Assembly: GCA_023375785.1 (NCBI GenBank)
Contig: SZWC01004998.1
Span: forward strand, 69,409-109,401
Direction of reading: 5' to 3'
Length of the DNA: 39,993 bases
From: Penium margaritaceum
Lineage: Eukaryota; Streptophyta; Zygnematophyceae; Desmidiales; Peniaceae
Each line of letters starts with the position of its first letter. Position 1 is the stretch's first letter. Below the pieces are notes generated by a model. It saw only the letters and a list, made by a program, of their open reading frames with translations. It was not told the DNA's origin and ran no database searches. The position numbers and the translations under genes are program-made. This document shows positions 11,701-23,368 of the stretch, one piece after another.

Positions 11701-12540
11701 TACATATGATTACGTCCCATGTGTAAGAGATCATGAAAATTAGATAGTTTATCTTTATCTCATTGAATATTTGATTTTTTTTCCAGTCTCTTATTCTTAT
11801 ACTTATTGGAATTAAGTTCGCACATGTTGATTAAGTTTTACATTTTCATGAGAATTTTATAATGTTTTCTACTTCCTTTAAATTCTGGACTATAAATGGT
11901 TTTCAATATCATATACACATTTGAATATATTTTTTGAAATTTTCAAATTAGAACATATCCAAATATATAAATTTTGATGTTCTTTGACTTTTGTAATTGT
12001 AGATGCTAGCATGTCATATTTATGAATATACTTTCAAGAGATGTAGTAAACGTTTGAATTTTAATAACATTATTTTTTGCTAATTTGAAGTTTTATGTAG
12101 TTTTTGCATAACAAAACTTTCTTCGATTTTTTATACTTGTTTTTTACATAGGGTTTTTTTTCATAACCAATATGTTACTCTCCATATGCTTCTTATACAT
12201 ATGTTTGATTATGAAGAGTCATGAAATGTGTGAAATCTGAAACATATCTTATACACCAATGAATATCTTCATCATGCTTTTTGAAAATTATGCTACCAAT
12301 ATGCATTATCTTTCATTATTGTTAGTGTTTGAAAAAACTAAAAATTGAGAACTTGTGAGTGGCGCCAACAAGAAGATGTTTTTGCTTTAAAATCATCTTG
12401 ATTAGAAGCATTTTTATTTTAGATAGCAGAGTCGTTTCTTCAATTGTTTTTAACCTTTCACTTGTATCTGAATGTTCTTGGAAACCACCTTCAAGTTGGA
12501 AATGAAAGGCGCCATGTCGATGGGCATACACGAGTCCCAA
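8800..12540. other. AT-rich intergenic DNA, no gene seen
   Basis: Long A/T-rich sequence with many stops in all frames. The longest ORFs (60-72 codons, for example at 9776-9991, 10608-10828 and 12322-12540) have no recognisable motif. I see no TIR, LTR or RNA gene here. Confidence 0.55.
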
Positions 12541-13290
12541 AATATGCGCGGCCTATTTTTCGCTTCTCTCGAGAACCTGAAATTCGATTTGGAAGCCCTT
12601 GTTGAACCAACGAGGGACTTCTCGTGTCTATGAGTGAGAATGTATCATCGCATTACGTGAATCGCTGAAAAACCCAAACGGCTCGACCTCGCCCCATTTG
12701 TATATTCACTGTCGAGTTTGGACACTTACACAACGAAGTATACCTTCTGCATAAAAAAATTCGTAGCTGACCTCAATTTTGTAATAAATATCAAACTTTG
12801 TTTCCAACTCTGAACCAGATCAATTCCGCCAGCGTAACAAAAGGTCTGGTTCTCTATGTATTTAACCTCGTTTTGCCAGTGCCTAATTGTGTACATACTT
12901 TCGTCATATCGATCAGTTCGTGATCGCATTGGGTTAGGCTGGCTGCGGTAACGGCAGCCCAAATTCGACTGCTTGTGGCACCCACGGCCACCGCCGAATC
13001 GACCAATGGCTGCTTGTTCGAGGTGCATGGGGCTGCTGATGTGCACATGTTGGCGCATGGATGATGAACGTCAGCGCACGGAGGGGCAGAAGACAGCCCT
13101 GGCGGTGGCGCCTTGTATTCCCATGGCGTGCTTGCCAGAGGCCCAAGTCCATGAGAGAGAATCTCCGGAGGCAGTGGATAACAGCAGCATCCTTCGGACA
13201 TAGCTTACTCGTCGTTTCTTGCCTCCTCCCATCGCAGCCTGCCTCCTGCCGCCTTGAGACGAGATCCCGTTTCACAAACTAATCGATTGG
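12541..13290. other. GC-rich island with overlapping ORFs, unassigned
   Basis: About 0.7 kb of clearly higher GC inside AT-rich DNA. ORFs overlap on both strands: minus 13275-12934, 13201-12854 and 13058-12726 (110-115 codons, Cys/Pro/Ala/Ser-rich), plus 12973-13203 and 13061-13282. None carries a domain I recognise, and they cannot all be real. The base composition fits an exon or promoter of an isolated gene, or an inserted fragment. The minus ORF 13201-12854 looks the least biased, but I would not call it a gene. Confidence 0.25.
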
Positions 13291-14534
13291 GAGAAACTGT
13301 ACAAAAGCTTAAACATGTGATTCAGCTAAGCGGAAGCCCTGATAACATGTTCAGACGTAGTACATCTCAGATGAAACTGCTAGGTTTGAAGTCTTCATTA
13401 TGAAAAGTAAAATTCAAACAAATACTCACATTCTCGACCGTTCTCAAAAAAAAAGCTCAAAATAACACGAAAGATAATCTACTTCATCACTACCCATCCA
13501 TTGAACCTCATTCATGATGAACAATGTTCCACAAAAGCATGAAAACGAATCGGTGGTCAAACGTACATTCGCAATGCTATTATATCCAACTTTATTACCC
13601 AAAACAAAAATGAATGGTTATAATATTACAAGCAAAATGATTAAACGCAAGTATCAACACAATTTCCCTTTTTCTATATGAATGCTAACATGTAAGGCAG
13701 TTTTCAAGAAATCTGACCCAAAAGAAACAGATGAGATTACGATTCTATTTAAGGTAATTTTATCACTATTTGAAGGAATATTCAATGTTATCCAAAATTC
13801 CACCTACGTTAAAATGATTTTGCAACATTTTCTTGACAAGATAGAAAAGCACAATATGCATTATAAGATATATTAGAAAACAGAATGTTAGAGTTTAAGG
13901 ACACAAGTTTGAATCCGATTTCCCCTCTTTAGCCACTACATGATATCTACATCAACCACTGCTACATGAAGTAACCCAAAAAAAAATGATTGGTTTATCC
14001 TTTTTGAAAACCTATAAAGTTTTTACTATATCTTCCACTCGGCCCTTAGACTAAAAACATGGTATTTTATGAACTTTTGGTCTATGCTATAGCCAAAACC
14101 ATTGTCAATACAAATTTACTTGTGTCAACCTACTCACCTAAACGTTATGTCGATGCCTAAAGCCACGTGGCAACCATGTGGAACAAAATCATCTAAATCA
14201 TGCATATTACAAAAATACCCCACTTCTCAGTAATCTTTAGACATGCCAAAGGTGTAATGACTTTGAACGGAACTTTTTCCATAATCACTGATTTCCTTCT
14301 ATGTTGTAAACATTTGTTGGCTGTATGTGAGAATGCAATATGACCTACATTTTCTGTTCTTTGATTCATATCTAAAGGGAATCTCCAATAAGGTAAAATT
14401 AATTTGAATTTCTAATACATATGTGCTCAATTTCAAAATATAATTTAAAACATAAATATTTGTGCTCATGACCATTAATGAAATCTTGATTTTACTAAGG
14501 AAAACAACATAACATGTAACGGCACATGCCGTTT
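13291..14534. other. AT-rich intergenic DNA, no gene seen
   Basis: No motif-bearing ORF; the one 64-codon ORF (13682-13876) is unremarkable. Just before the next repeat there is a small palindrome, ACGGCACATGCCGT, at 14519-14532. Confidence 0.5.
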
Positions 14535-14958
14535 TGCGACTAACTGCAGACCAAAATGAAAGCCCTCAGATTAATCAGTCCAAAGAGGCCGAGTGACTAG
14601 TTGCCTCAGCCATTTTGGCTGATACGCGTCACGGCAAAACGGACACAATCGTCATCGGGCGTGGACATGAAAATCATGAATTCTAATCCTAGTCGTTCCA
14701 CATGGCATAGCCACGTGGAAGAGGACCCTAGCGGCACACTAGGGGTGGAGGAGGAGTGACAGGATGAAATCTCCATCACGACACTCCACTCGCCCAAAAT
14801 CCACACAAGAGGTCTTTCCAAGCTAGAGTCAACCAAGACTCTAGCCCGAATATTACTTTACAAACAAGGGCACCTTGAGACTCGAATCTCGAGACCCCGA
14901 AACATCCCGTGAATACTTCAAGACCATTTTTAATCCTAAAAACGGCCCATATGCTACA
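14535..14958. repeat. Left direct repeat (putative LTR)
   Basis: Starts TGCGACTAACTGCAGACC and ends CATATGCTACA. It aligns collinearly with 21065-21487, including long shared blocks such as GTGGACATGAAAATCATGAA and CGAAACATCCCGT. By eye it is about four-fifths identical, so the pair is old. Confidence 0.8.
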
Positions 14959-17900
14959 TGCCTCCCCCTTTGCTCCAAACCGTCCAGGTTTGTCCTTGCT
15001 CATGGAGGTTTGATCATTGTGTACTTCAAGATGCAAACTATTTACCAAGAACATGCATAAGAGCACAAGTGTGAGCTCTTGTTATTCGAAAATCTGTTGC
15101 ATCATGTTCACACACAATGAAGCACACACGTGCCTGGTTTTTGCGATTGTGATCATCTGCGTACAACAATTTGTGTTGATCATGCAACCCCTTGGCGCTT
15201 GCCAAGACGAGGTAGATACAAGCATTGTACGTTTGAACACACGTGTTGGTATTCCTTCGCGAAAGATTTATCACACATGTGTATCATCAATATGGTGAAT
15301 GCCATTTGGGAAGACCATTTTCAATTTGGACTAGCCATTTTTGAAGAGGGTATGTGTTCAACCACTATTTTGGTGATGCCTCCTCCCCTTGTACAAGGAG
15401 TGTCCCTGCGTCTGATTAAACATGCGTCCCTAGTTCCACACAACAAAGTCATTAGTGTGTCGGAAATGATCTCTTCCTAGGGGTTGTTGCCAATGTGGTA
15501 CCTCCCCGCAACATTGTCATTATGAGCGAACCACGATTCGAACATCAGTCCTCCCAATTGGCATGCAGGTGTTCATGACCACGCGTAGGTCCATGAGACG
15601 TCTTTTAGCAATCGTGGATTGGTTGGCTAAACTCATCCAAGAGCCACAAAGACCATGCGACATGCAACCCGGCTTTGACTTAGGTTTGGGAAGCGCCAAT
15701 CACCTAAGATATGGTTGATCAGCATCTTTTTTCCCTTTTAAGATGACGTTCTTCTTAAAACAAGGCGTCATTAATCGTCTCACAAAGGAAATTGCCATTG
15801 AAAAGTGTCATCACACGCGATGGACAATGCTCCGACCCGGACGATGATGGTTTCAACTATCATCCCCTCATTTCTACCGATAATGAGTACTACAGGTAGC
15901 AACCCACATCCCAATCAAAAGCTGGATGGCTTTTGAATGGCAGATTCGAGATGAACCAATCTCATTTTTGTAGAGTACGTCTAAAAAAAAGTGTTCAACA
16001 TATTGTGACCACCAGTCGGGTGGAAAATGACTTCAAACCATGGTCCCACAAGGTTAATTTGCCAGTGTCAACTCCATGGCAAGAGTGATCACTTGTGAAT
16101 CACAACTCGTGATCTCAAAAATGTAACAAACAGTTCCTAGTTCCCAGTGTCTCCATGTGTTCAACATGCAAGGCACAATCATGCATAACAAGAACACATA
16201 TTGGTGAAAAAAAATTCCTTGCCACTAAATCATTATGACGTATGTCTCATTGAGCACCTACAATTGGTACAGATTCATCCGGTGAAGTGGTACGAGAAGA
16301 ACTACAAGCCCACTAGGCTGTAACTACTATAAATGTAAGAGTTGTTTACGAAATCCTTGGTCATCTAAACCAAAATTGTTGTGCTTGAAGGTCTCCAACC
16401 CTCAAGCCAATTCTTCTCTTCATCGACCAAAGATCCACACGTGAGCTTCGTGGCACCGATGCTACATCTAACAAATCAAATCAAATAGTAACCCACTGGG
16501 CCATGCATGTGGCATGCAAGGGTGTGTGGCCCTTGCCTTACTCCTCCTTCCCATCATCTTGCCAGGATGATCCCACTCGGAAAACGTGGATCTTTCATTT
16601 GTCTACATAACACTTGATATGCCACTAGAGTGAGCTACTTAGGAAATTGATGCCTTTGCAATGGATTTTTCTCCATGGGTACCGCTCAAATAAGACATGT
16701 TTGACAAACCTTTTCCATCAACTACCACAACAGTGGCGAAATAAGAAACTGTTTCCAATGCCAAAGGTTTGCTGTGCTTTCACCATGAGAATCCATGAAG
16801 CATGATTCAACGTAGTTAAATTAGGCATCCATCCTTAAACAGAAAGGAAAGTATGTGAAACTTCTCATACCTTGTGGCGGCACATTATTGTACAAAGAGA
16901 TGTGTGGCTTACGATCAATATCGGCGATAATTTTCATTCCATAAAAAAAGGTTGTTAATCAAACTGATTAAGCACGAATAGTGTTGCGCCTTACCTTTGG
17001 TGCAATTGGAAGCCATCTAGACGTCGTAAGAGCATATTGTACATCAAGGATAAACACTGCTTTCTTTATCTTACTTTATAAGATCTATGAAGTACTCCAT
17101 CAAATCCCGGTAAGGAATCTCATTATTTAAGGGTCCATTGCAACAAGAATTTCAAGTCAACATTTGGGTACGACACATTGGTCATCCATGGTTGGTCGTG
17201 GCATTGACGTTTGGTTCGTTCGTTGGTCGATCAAACCACAAAGATGGAGGTGGCAACATGTGGTTTGTGTACATCTATCTGTTTAGATAACGTATCCAAG
17301 GTCGTAATCTCAAATAGAACCTCTAGACCGAGTTCTGTTGCCAACTATATCGTAGTTTTAGCTAGTCGTGACATTATGAGGTCCTCATAGTGTTGTGGTA
17401 ACATGTTGGTGGAAAGAAGTATCCGCTTACACCTTTGCTGTGAGGATACTACACAATGGGGGAGAGGCCACGTCACCAAAATTAGGTTCAAGCAATCTCC
17501 TCAGTCACTTTCCATGCTAGCTTCACTTGTCCAGTGAATACAAGATGAAGGTTTTGCTTTCGGGTGTTCGTGAATTTTGACATATGGGTAACCAGGTTCG
17601 ATATTACGCAAAATCACTTTGTCCTCTTCAACTATTGCACAGCGGTGAATCAAAGCATTTGGGGGGAATAGAAGATCATTCCATCCTCAATGATGTGTTT
17701 GTCATTGGGCAAGGTATTCGTCCTTCATGAGATCGCACTATGATATGGAACTATTGACACTAAGTGGGTATCACATTCATCACTCACCAAGTGATAAAAT
17801 GGCTATGGTGTTGCCCTTAGATTAACTGTTAAGAACCTTGTTCTTGATCGGTTTGGTTGCGCACCGATGTTCACATCGGACATGAGGAATGGTGGGCCGT

Positions 17901-18989
17901 ACCTCTGGCATGAACGAATGCATGCACATTAATATACTCATCATGCCTCCAAGGCCTATCGTGCCTTCTCGATAAAGTTATGAAAGTCATGTGTCATATG
18001 ATCTAATTTTCCCTTGAGCGTAATAGCATTCATGGTAATGAGTGTACGCCATCCGTAGCAGAAGTCAAACACCAACCAAGCAATGTGCTTGGTGTAATGG
18101 TGTCGTCATTAAAAGACACTATAGTTAGCACATTAATTTAGATGTCACAAAGACGTTGTGTTCATTTCTTTGTTTAACCGTGTCTTGATGTCGTGGTCAA
18201 TGCACCAACAGTTAGTGGACATTCATCTCGTGCATGACGTGCACGTTTTTCATGATTGCCATGTACCCAGTTCCACATGACCAAAGTGCAATGGTATGAA
18301 TTGCATACCCCATTCCATCAAAATGTTGGATGCATCCGGCTTTGGGTTATAATTGTAGACCTTCTACGTTCATGCAGTTTGTGCATGCATAAGAACTAGT
18401 GTTGTAGCAACCTGGTTTTGAGGATTTTGTCCACTGTTAGCACTATGCAACTTCGAGGAAGTTGACCTCCGAACACTTGATTTATCCATGCTCGTACTTC
18501 GTTCAAGATTACTTTTTGAACTGATATCGACATCATAGTCACAGTTGGCGACTAACATCATTTCGTTGTTGTTATGCCATTTAGGTACACGTTTGATCAT
18601 CACGGTCATGTGTGAATGTTTCTTGAAGCAATTTGACAATATGACTAACCCCGAATTGGTCGAGATGTCTCTCAGTCATCAAAAGATGTTTTTCCATGGC
18701 TTTGAAGAATGCTACTAACACACTTGCCCTGAGCATACATCGTACGTCTTGATGAGATGGTTTGTCCCAAGTATGTGTGGAGCATCATGTGGTGATTTCC
18801 ACCCATGTTATCAGTGCAATCGACACCTGTGCATATGTCATACCTTTGATGTTCACATGGCGAGTTAAACCGGAACCCATCTGAGCGGTGCTTTTGGCAC
18901 TCACAATGGTGGTGCACTCGGCATGTACGACAGGTTGTAATCCGACCTTCATGTCCTTGTGCGCTCATCGATTTTGAGTAATATATGAT
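14959..18989. other. Internal region of the 14.5-21.5 kb element, largely non-coding
   Basis: Four kilobases of mixed composition with only short ORFs. On the minus strand, about 17695-17497 stays open for roughly 60 codons and reads as plausible protein (for example ALIHRCAIVEEDKVILRNIE) but has no ATG and no family I know. A second protein-like minus stretch lies around 18000-17850. These may be remnants of the element's own or a captured gene. Confidence 0.3.
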
Positions 18990-19740
18990 CGATGCTTGTT
19001 TTTTGTAACTGACACTTGTGTTGTACAGTCGGTTCTAGTCTTCCACATCGAGCACTTTTCTCGTGCATTTGGCACATATTTTGTGCAATCGGCATTTGTT
19101 TCATGAAACTGGCACTCGTTCCGTGCATTCGGCACTTCATATCCATGAGTTTGACACTCGAGACACACAAAAGCAATGTTCTTGATGGTCGCATTAACAA
19201 TGCAACCGGCACTCACTCCGACACATTTTTAGCACTCGCATCTAGAGTGCGCAAAAAAATCGGTTTGGAATTGATTTTGCAAGTGTCACTAGCACATCTT
19301 GCAACAGTGACTAGAGTGCAACCAAAAAGTTTCTCAATGGTACAGACCGTACCTAAAAAATAATGTATCCATGAAAACTACAAAGATTGATGCTAATGTT
19401 GGACATGGAACCGACACATCGGTGGTGCAATCGGCACATCGCTGGTGCAATCAGCACATTGGTTGTGCAATCAATACGTTGAAATTGGAATCGGCATACC
19501 GGTTGTTGCAATATACGATCCTTTCATGGGCAAATTTGTTGCTTGTATCGTTGGTGTTTTTGGCCTTGTCCATCCGAAGCTAGCATATAAACGTTGGTGC
19601 AATCAGTACTTACTTTGTGCAATGAACAACTCAATGGTGCAATAAACACCTTCTCTGTGCAATTGGCCCTTTGTCTCAAATGTTATAACATTTTCTATGC
19701 AATCGTCAATTGTCTCATGGGTGCAACCGACGCACCTTTC
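18990..19740. repeat. Degenerate 20-bp minisatellite
   Basis: Units resemble TCGGCACATCGNTGGTGCAA. The clearest run is 19411-19510, five units of exactly 20 bp. Flanking blocks (19007-19165 and 19592-19735) show the same GGCAC...GTGCAAT rhythm with a drifting 18-24 bp period. Because 20 is not a multiple of three, ORFs crossing it (19016-19363, 19371-19583, 19594-19929) change frame every unit and are unlikely to encode a repeated protein. Confidence 0.75.
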
Positions 19741-20579
19741 GTAATACTATCACGAGTAATGTTGTCACGTGGTCGGTGGGAAGCACTAGGCACATGGCAA
19801 TTTTGGAATCAAGAATTCATCTCGATCTACATCACCACCCACCTACAACCCACCGTTCAGTCCCGAGGCCACATCACAAAAACAAACCATGTTTGTGTGT
19901 GCAAAACAGAGCCTTTTCGTGGCTTTTAAATATATCGAGTTACCCCTCTTGACATGAAGTACCCCAAAATGGAGGTTGTATGAAAAGTGGGAATGATGGC
20001 ACTTTCAATACCGATTCATTCGCGCTGAAGAAGTTTTAGTAAACTCATGACGGTGAGTGAATTTTCTCTTTAACTACCTTGTATGACATAAACAAAAACA
20101 TCAATTCAAGCACTTGATTTTAGATAGCTCAACTGGAGCTTTTGACCATTCTACAACGATGAACCCATGACCAACAAGGCCAATCCCGAAGCCTATCGAG
20201 GAAGTCATCCTCACCCTAGGTGCTTGAAACATCGAGGGGCAACAAATATATTTATATTGTTCCTCTAAAGCTAGCTCTCGTCTTGAGCTTCAAAACGCTT
20301 TTTTCTAGACCTCATATGGACTCCGAATGAAGAATCTGTCCTCCGTTTTGTGTGGAACCCACTAGGTCCAAAAAGGTGGCTAGTTTGACCAAAGAGACGC
20401 GGCAGCAAGCCACGGAACCAAACTCTAACGCTCTCTCCACACCGCAACTTCTCCACCAACTACAATAACAACACATGCCAAAATCGAAGGTCGCCGTGTT
20501 CTATCCAAACATCATCGTCTACTTGGCCCCCATTTACTATCAAAGGGAGGGGAATTGAGGAAGCTACTCTCCGCCCTTC
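19741..20579. other. Spacer between two minisatellites
   Basis: Mixed-composition DNA inside the LTR-bounded element. I see no domain-bearing ORF; the ORF at 20271-20459 (minus, 62 codons) is not recognisable. Confidence 0.4.
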
Positions 20580-21060
20580 CTCTAGCCTAGCCTACACAAA
20601 GAAGGGGGGGGAATCGCTCCCGTCTTTGCCCTCAGGCACCGTCAGTGCTGTGCAGGAGGAAGGGAGAGGTAGGGCACCTCCTCTCCTCCATTTGGCGATG
20701 TCAATGCCGTGGGATGGGGGGGACAGGGTGGACGTCCTCCCTCGTCCCCTTGGTGCCATCTACACCTTGCAAGGGGGAGGGAGATAACGGACTCCCCCTC
20801 TCCTCCCCTTGGTGCCGTCAAGGCCGTCACGTGGGGGGGGGGAGAGGGCGTACGGTGCCTCTCCTTGCCTTGGCGAAGTCAACAACGTGAGGGGGGCGGG
20901 GAGAGAGAGGAGGTCGGCCTTTCTCCTCCCCTTGGCGCGGCCGTGCCATGGAAGATGGGTGGGGAGGGGGAGGGCTCTCCCCTCACCTTCCCCCTTTGCG
21001 CCGTCGGCGCCAGGGACAAGGAGGGGGGTCTCTCCTTTCCTCCCTTGTGGTGCATTGGCT
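20580..21060. repeat. GC-rich minisatellite, unit about 60 bp
   Basis: About seven units, each with CCTTGG(T/C)GCCGTC, then a G-rich purine run, then a C/T-rich pyrimidine run. CTTGG-type boxes fall near 20692, 20750, 20808, 20868, 20930 and 20993, giving steps of 58-63 bp. G runs reach ten bases. It abuts the right direct repeat. The 80-147-codon ORFs here on both strands follow from low stop density and composition and are not annotated as genes. Confidence 0.8.
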
Positions 21061-21064
21061 ATTT

Positions 21065-21487
21065 TGCAACTAACTGCGGACCGAAACAAAAGCCCTCAGA
21101 TTCGTCTGTCATTAGAGGCCGAGTGACTGACCGCCCCAGCCATTTTGGCTGAGACGCGTCACGCAAGAGCAGACACGGTCATGATCGGGTGTGGACATGA
21201 AAATCATGAATTCGAATCCTAATCATTCCACGTGGCATAGCAACGTAGAACAAGACCCTAGCCGCGCATTAGGGGTGGATGAGGAGTGACACGATGGAAT
21301 CTCCATCGCGACACTTCACTCGCCCAAAATCCAAACACGAATTATTTCCGAGCTAGAGTCGACCAAGACTCTACCCCGTTTATCATTTTACAGACAAGGG
21401 TGCCTTGAGACTCCAATCTCGCGACCCCGAAACATCCCGTAAACATTTTAACCCGCTTTTAATCCAAAAAATGGTCCATACGCCTCA
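21065..21487. repeat. Right direct repeat (putative LTR)
   Basis: Starts TGCAACTAACTGCGGACC and ends CATACGCCTCA. It is the partner of 14535-14958 in the same orientation and differs from it by one base in length over my chosen boundaries. No matching 5-bp target duplication is obvious outside the pair. Confidence 0.8.
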
Positions 21488-22158
21488 CAATGATGATCAT
21501 GAAAAAATGATGACTGACATAAACTTATGTAAATATGTGTAATGATAAAAAACGTTCCCATGAATCTATCCATGAAGTCTCAATAATAGTTAAAATCCTT
21601 TTCAAATGGCCTTTCTTCCTCATGGGACTTATCTACTGAGTGATAAAACCCTTCCCTTGATATCGTTATTTAAGGATATTCATCAAAACATGAAAACTTT
21701 AGTAATTTATACTTTACTTCTGTCGAACCATTCTCCAATAGGTGTACTTTTGCTTTTTGTCATTCTGATCAAGCATTCCATAAATAGAAAGATCCTTCCA
21801 AGTTCTATGATCAATGATAAAAACTGTAAAGGATCTCTTAGATTCTGAACATGCTAATAAAAGGGTTTGTAATTAATTTGATGTGTCAAGTTTTCTTACT
21901 ACATATCTTTCATCATTTTTTCTGAGATCATCACAATTACTAAAAACAAAACTAACAACTTTCAACATATATCCAATATCGTTTCTCCCAATTGTAACTA
22001 AAAAACCTTAATTATGTCAAAAATGATAAATTACAGAGATGAAATAGATCATTTACTAATTCCGTCACAACTTTTTCCATGAATTCTGTAAATTCATTCC
22101 TTCAAATCAGTGATAAAGGTTCAATAACATTACGAAGGAAAGGGTTATAAGCTAAAAA
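21488..22158. other. AT-rich DNA between two elements, no gene seen
   Basis: Contains one 80-codon plus ORF (21606-21848) without recognisable features. No target-site duplication is visible on either side. Confidence 0.5.
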
Positions 22159-23312
22159 CATTAGAGGTGACTATCAATGCACCTGTTTTATGGTCAAACT
22201 TACATAGTCGGTTTTGGAATTGGAGGAGCCTAGAAGAAGTTTTTTCATAGGGAATTTTCTTTCAATAATTATCGAGTTCAAGCACAAAGATTTTCTCCAC
22301 TTTTACAAATAAGATTTGTTTATGCCATCCAAGTCCAGGGGGAGAATGGACCATAGAGTTGTAAAATACTGTGTGTTGCATGCATAACAAGTCTGTGCAT
22401 GCTTGCCATCCTAGACTTGTCAACAGTTGTGTAGTACGACTACACACAGCTGGGTTCTAGGCTAGGTTCAGTGAGGCTGCACCTGAGTGGGCAATGTGGA
22501 CCAACCTGCATTGCTTGATACATCAACGCCACTTAGCAACAGCATGCAAGGCCTGAATAAGGAACCGCTCTACATCATTGCATGCATGCACAACACAACA
22601 CTACATCACACAACGCATGCACGAGTCATCAGCCACATGCAAAGCTAGAAGCGGGGACCGCTCTACATTAGCACAACCATGCATGACTCAATGAGAAGAG
22701 CTACTACAAAGGCTATGCTTATCATAAGATTTCCAAGCTACAACTCTTCCTACTTGCAATTGGAAACTTCCATCAGCATGAACAGCTCTCAACTTTCCCG
22801 CGACCTTCTATAAATGATTTCAAGCCTAGAAATCTTCATTCAACAACTCAATTATCACCAAGCTTTCCGTCTATAGTGTACCATTGTAGCCTCCACCAGT
22901 TCTAGACATCAAGTGAGGCCACGACTTTGTAGATACTCTTTTCAAGACCCGAGAAGGCCTAGTAGCAGTCTGACAACCCGAGTAAGAGGATGCCCTTAAT
23001 TACCTGAAGGTCTGACAACCAAGAAGAGGTGGTAGGACTACGTCTAAGACTCAAGCTACTTGCTAAAGCCATCTTACTAGGCGTTGCCCACCTATGGGCT
23101 ATGAGTTGTATCTAGGATAAGAGTCACAAGTTGGTCCCTAGCTGAGTTGTGTTCACTTTCCATTTCTAATACCATAGTTGTGATCAAGTATAGTCATTCA
23201 GTCCTAGCATTGTCACAGTTCCAACTTTCTACTCTATCTGTAATTATTCTCCAAGCACAAAAGTCCAACCATGAGAGAACCCAACCCTTACTTGACCCCA
23301 CAAACATTAACA
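22159..23312 (+). repeat. Copia 5' LTR
   Basis: Its start is placed by alignment to the TGTTAGAGG start of the minus copy; here the first bases have decayed to CATTAGAGG. It ends CAAACATTAACA just before the PBS. U3 carries GACCGCTCTACAT-like repeats and CATGCATG motifs; R/U5 holds the conserved CATTCAACAACTC stretch. Length is 1154 bp. Confidence 0.85.
22809..22815 (+). promoter_or_regulatory. Copia LTR TATA box
   Basis: TATAAAT sits at the same LTR position as TATAAAA (30728-30734) in the 3' LTR and TATACAAAA (5023-5015, minus) in the third copy. It precedes a conserved CATTCAACAA block by about 25 bp, consistent with the U3/R boundary and transcription start. Confidence 0.65.
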
Positions 23313-23324
23313 TGGTATCAGTGC
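23313..23324 (+). other. Primer binding site, initiator-Met tRNA type
   Basis: TGGTATCAGTGC directly follows the LTR end. It matches the TGGTATCAGAGC of plant copia elements, complementary to the 3' end of initiator-Met tRNA, with one substitution. Confidence 0.85.
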
Positions 23325-23368
23325 AAGGTAAGTGCTGACATCATCTATTGTCCGCGTCCTAGCTAGGT

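Larger units (their letters stand above)
14535..21487. mobile_element. Putative large LTR-bounded element with minisatellites
   Basis: Two direct repeats of about 424 bp, both TG...CA-like, enclose 6.1 kb. The arrangement fits an LTR retrotransposon or a large non-autonomous derivative. No PBS complementary to a common plant primer tRNA is visible beside either repeat, and no RT, integrase or gag motif was found inside. Orientation is therefore undecided, since TG...CA reads the same both ways. Two independent insertions of one short repeat family is the alternative. Confidence 0.45.

Noticed and set aside
19016..19929. ORFs of 70-115 codons across the 20-bp array
   Set aside because: A 20-bp unit shifts frame every copy, so no repeated protein is maintained.
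20645..21152. ORFs of 80-147 codons on both strands
   Set aside because: They lie in the GC-rich minisatellite and reflect base composition; no domain is seen.
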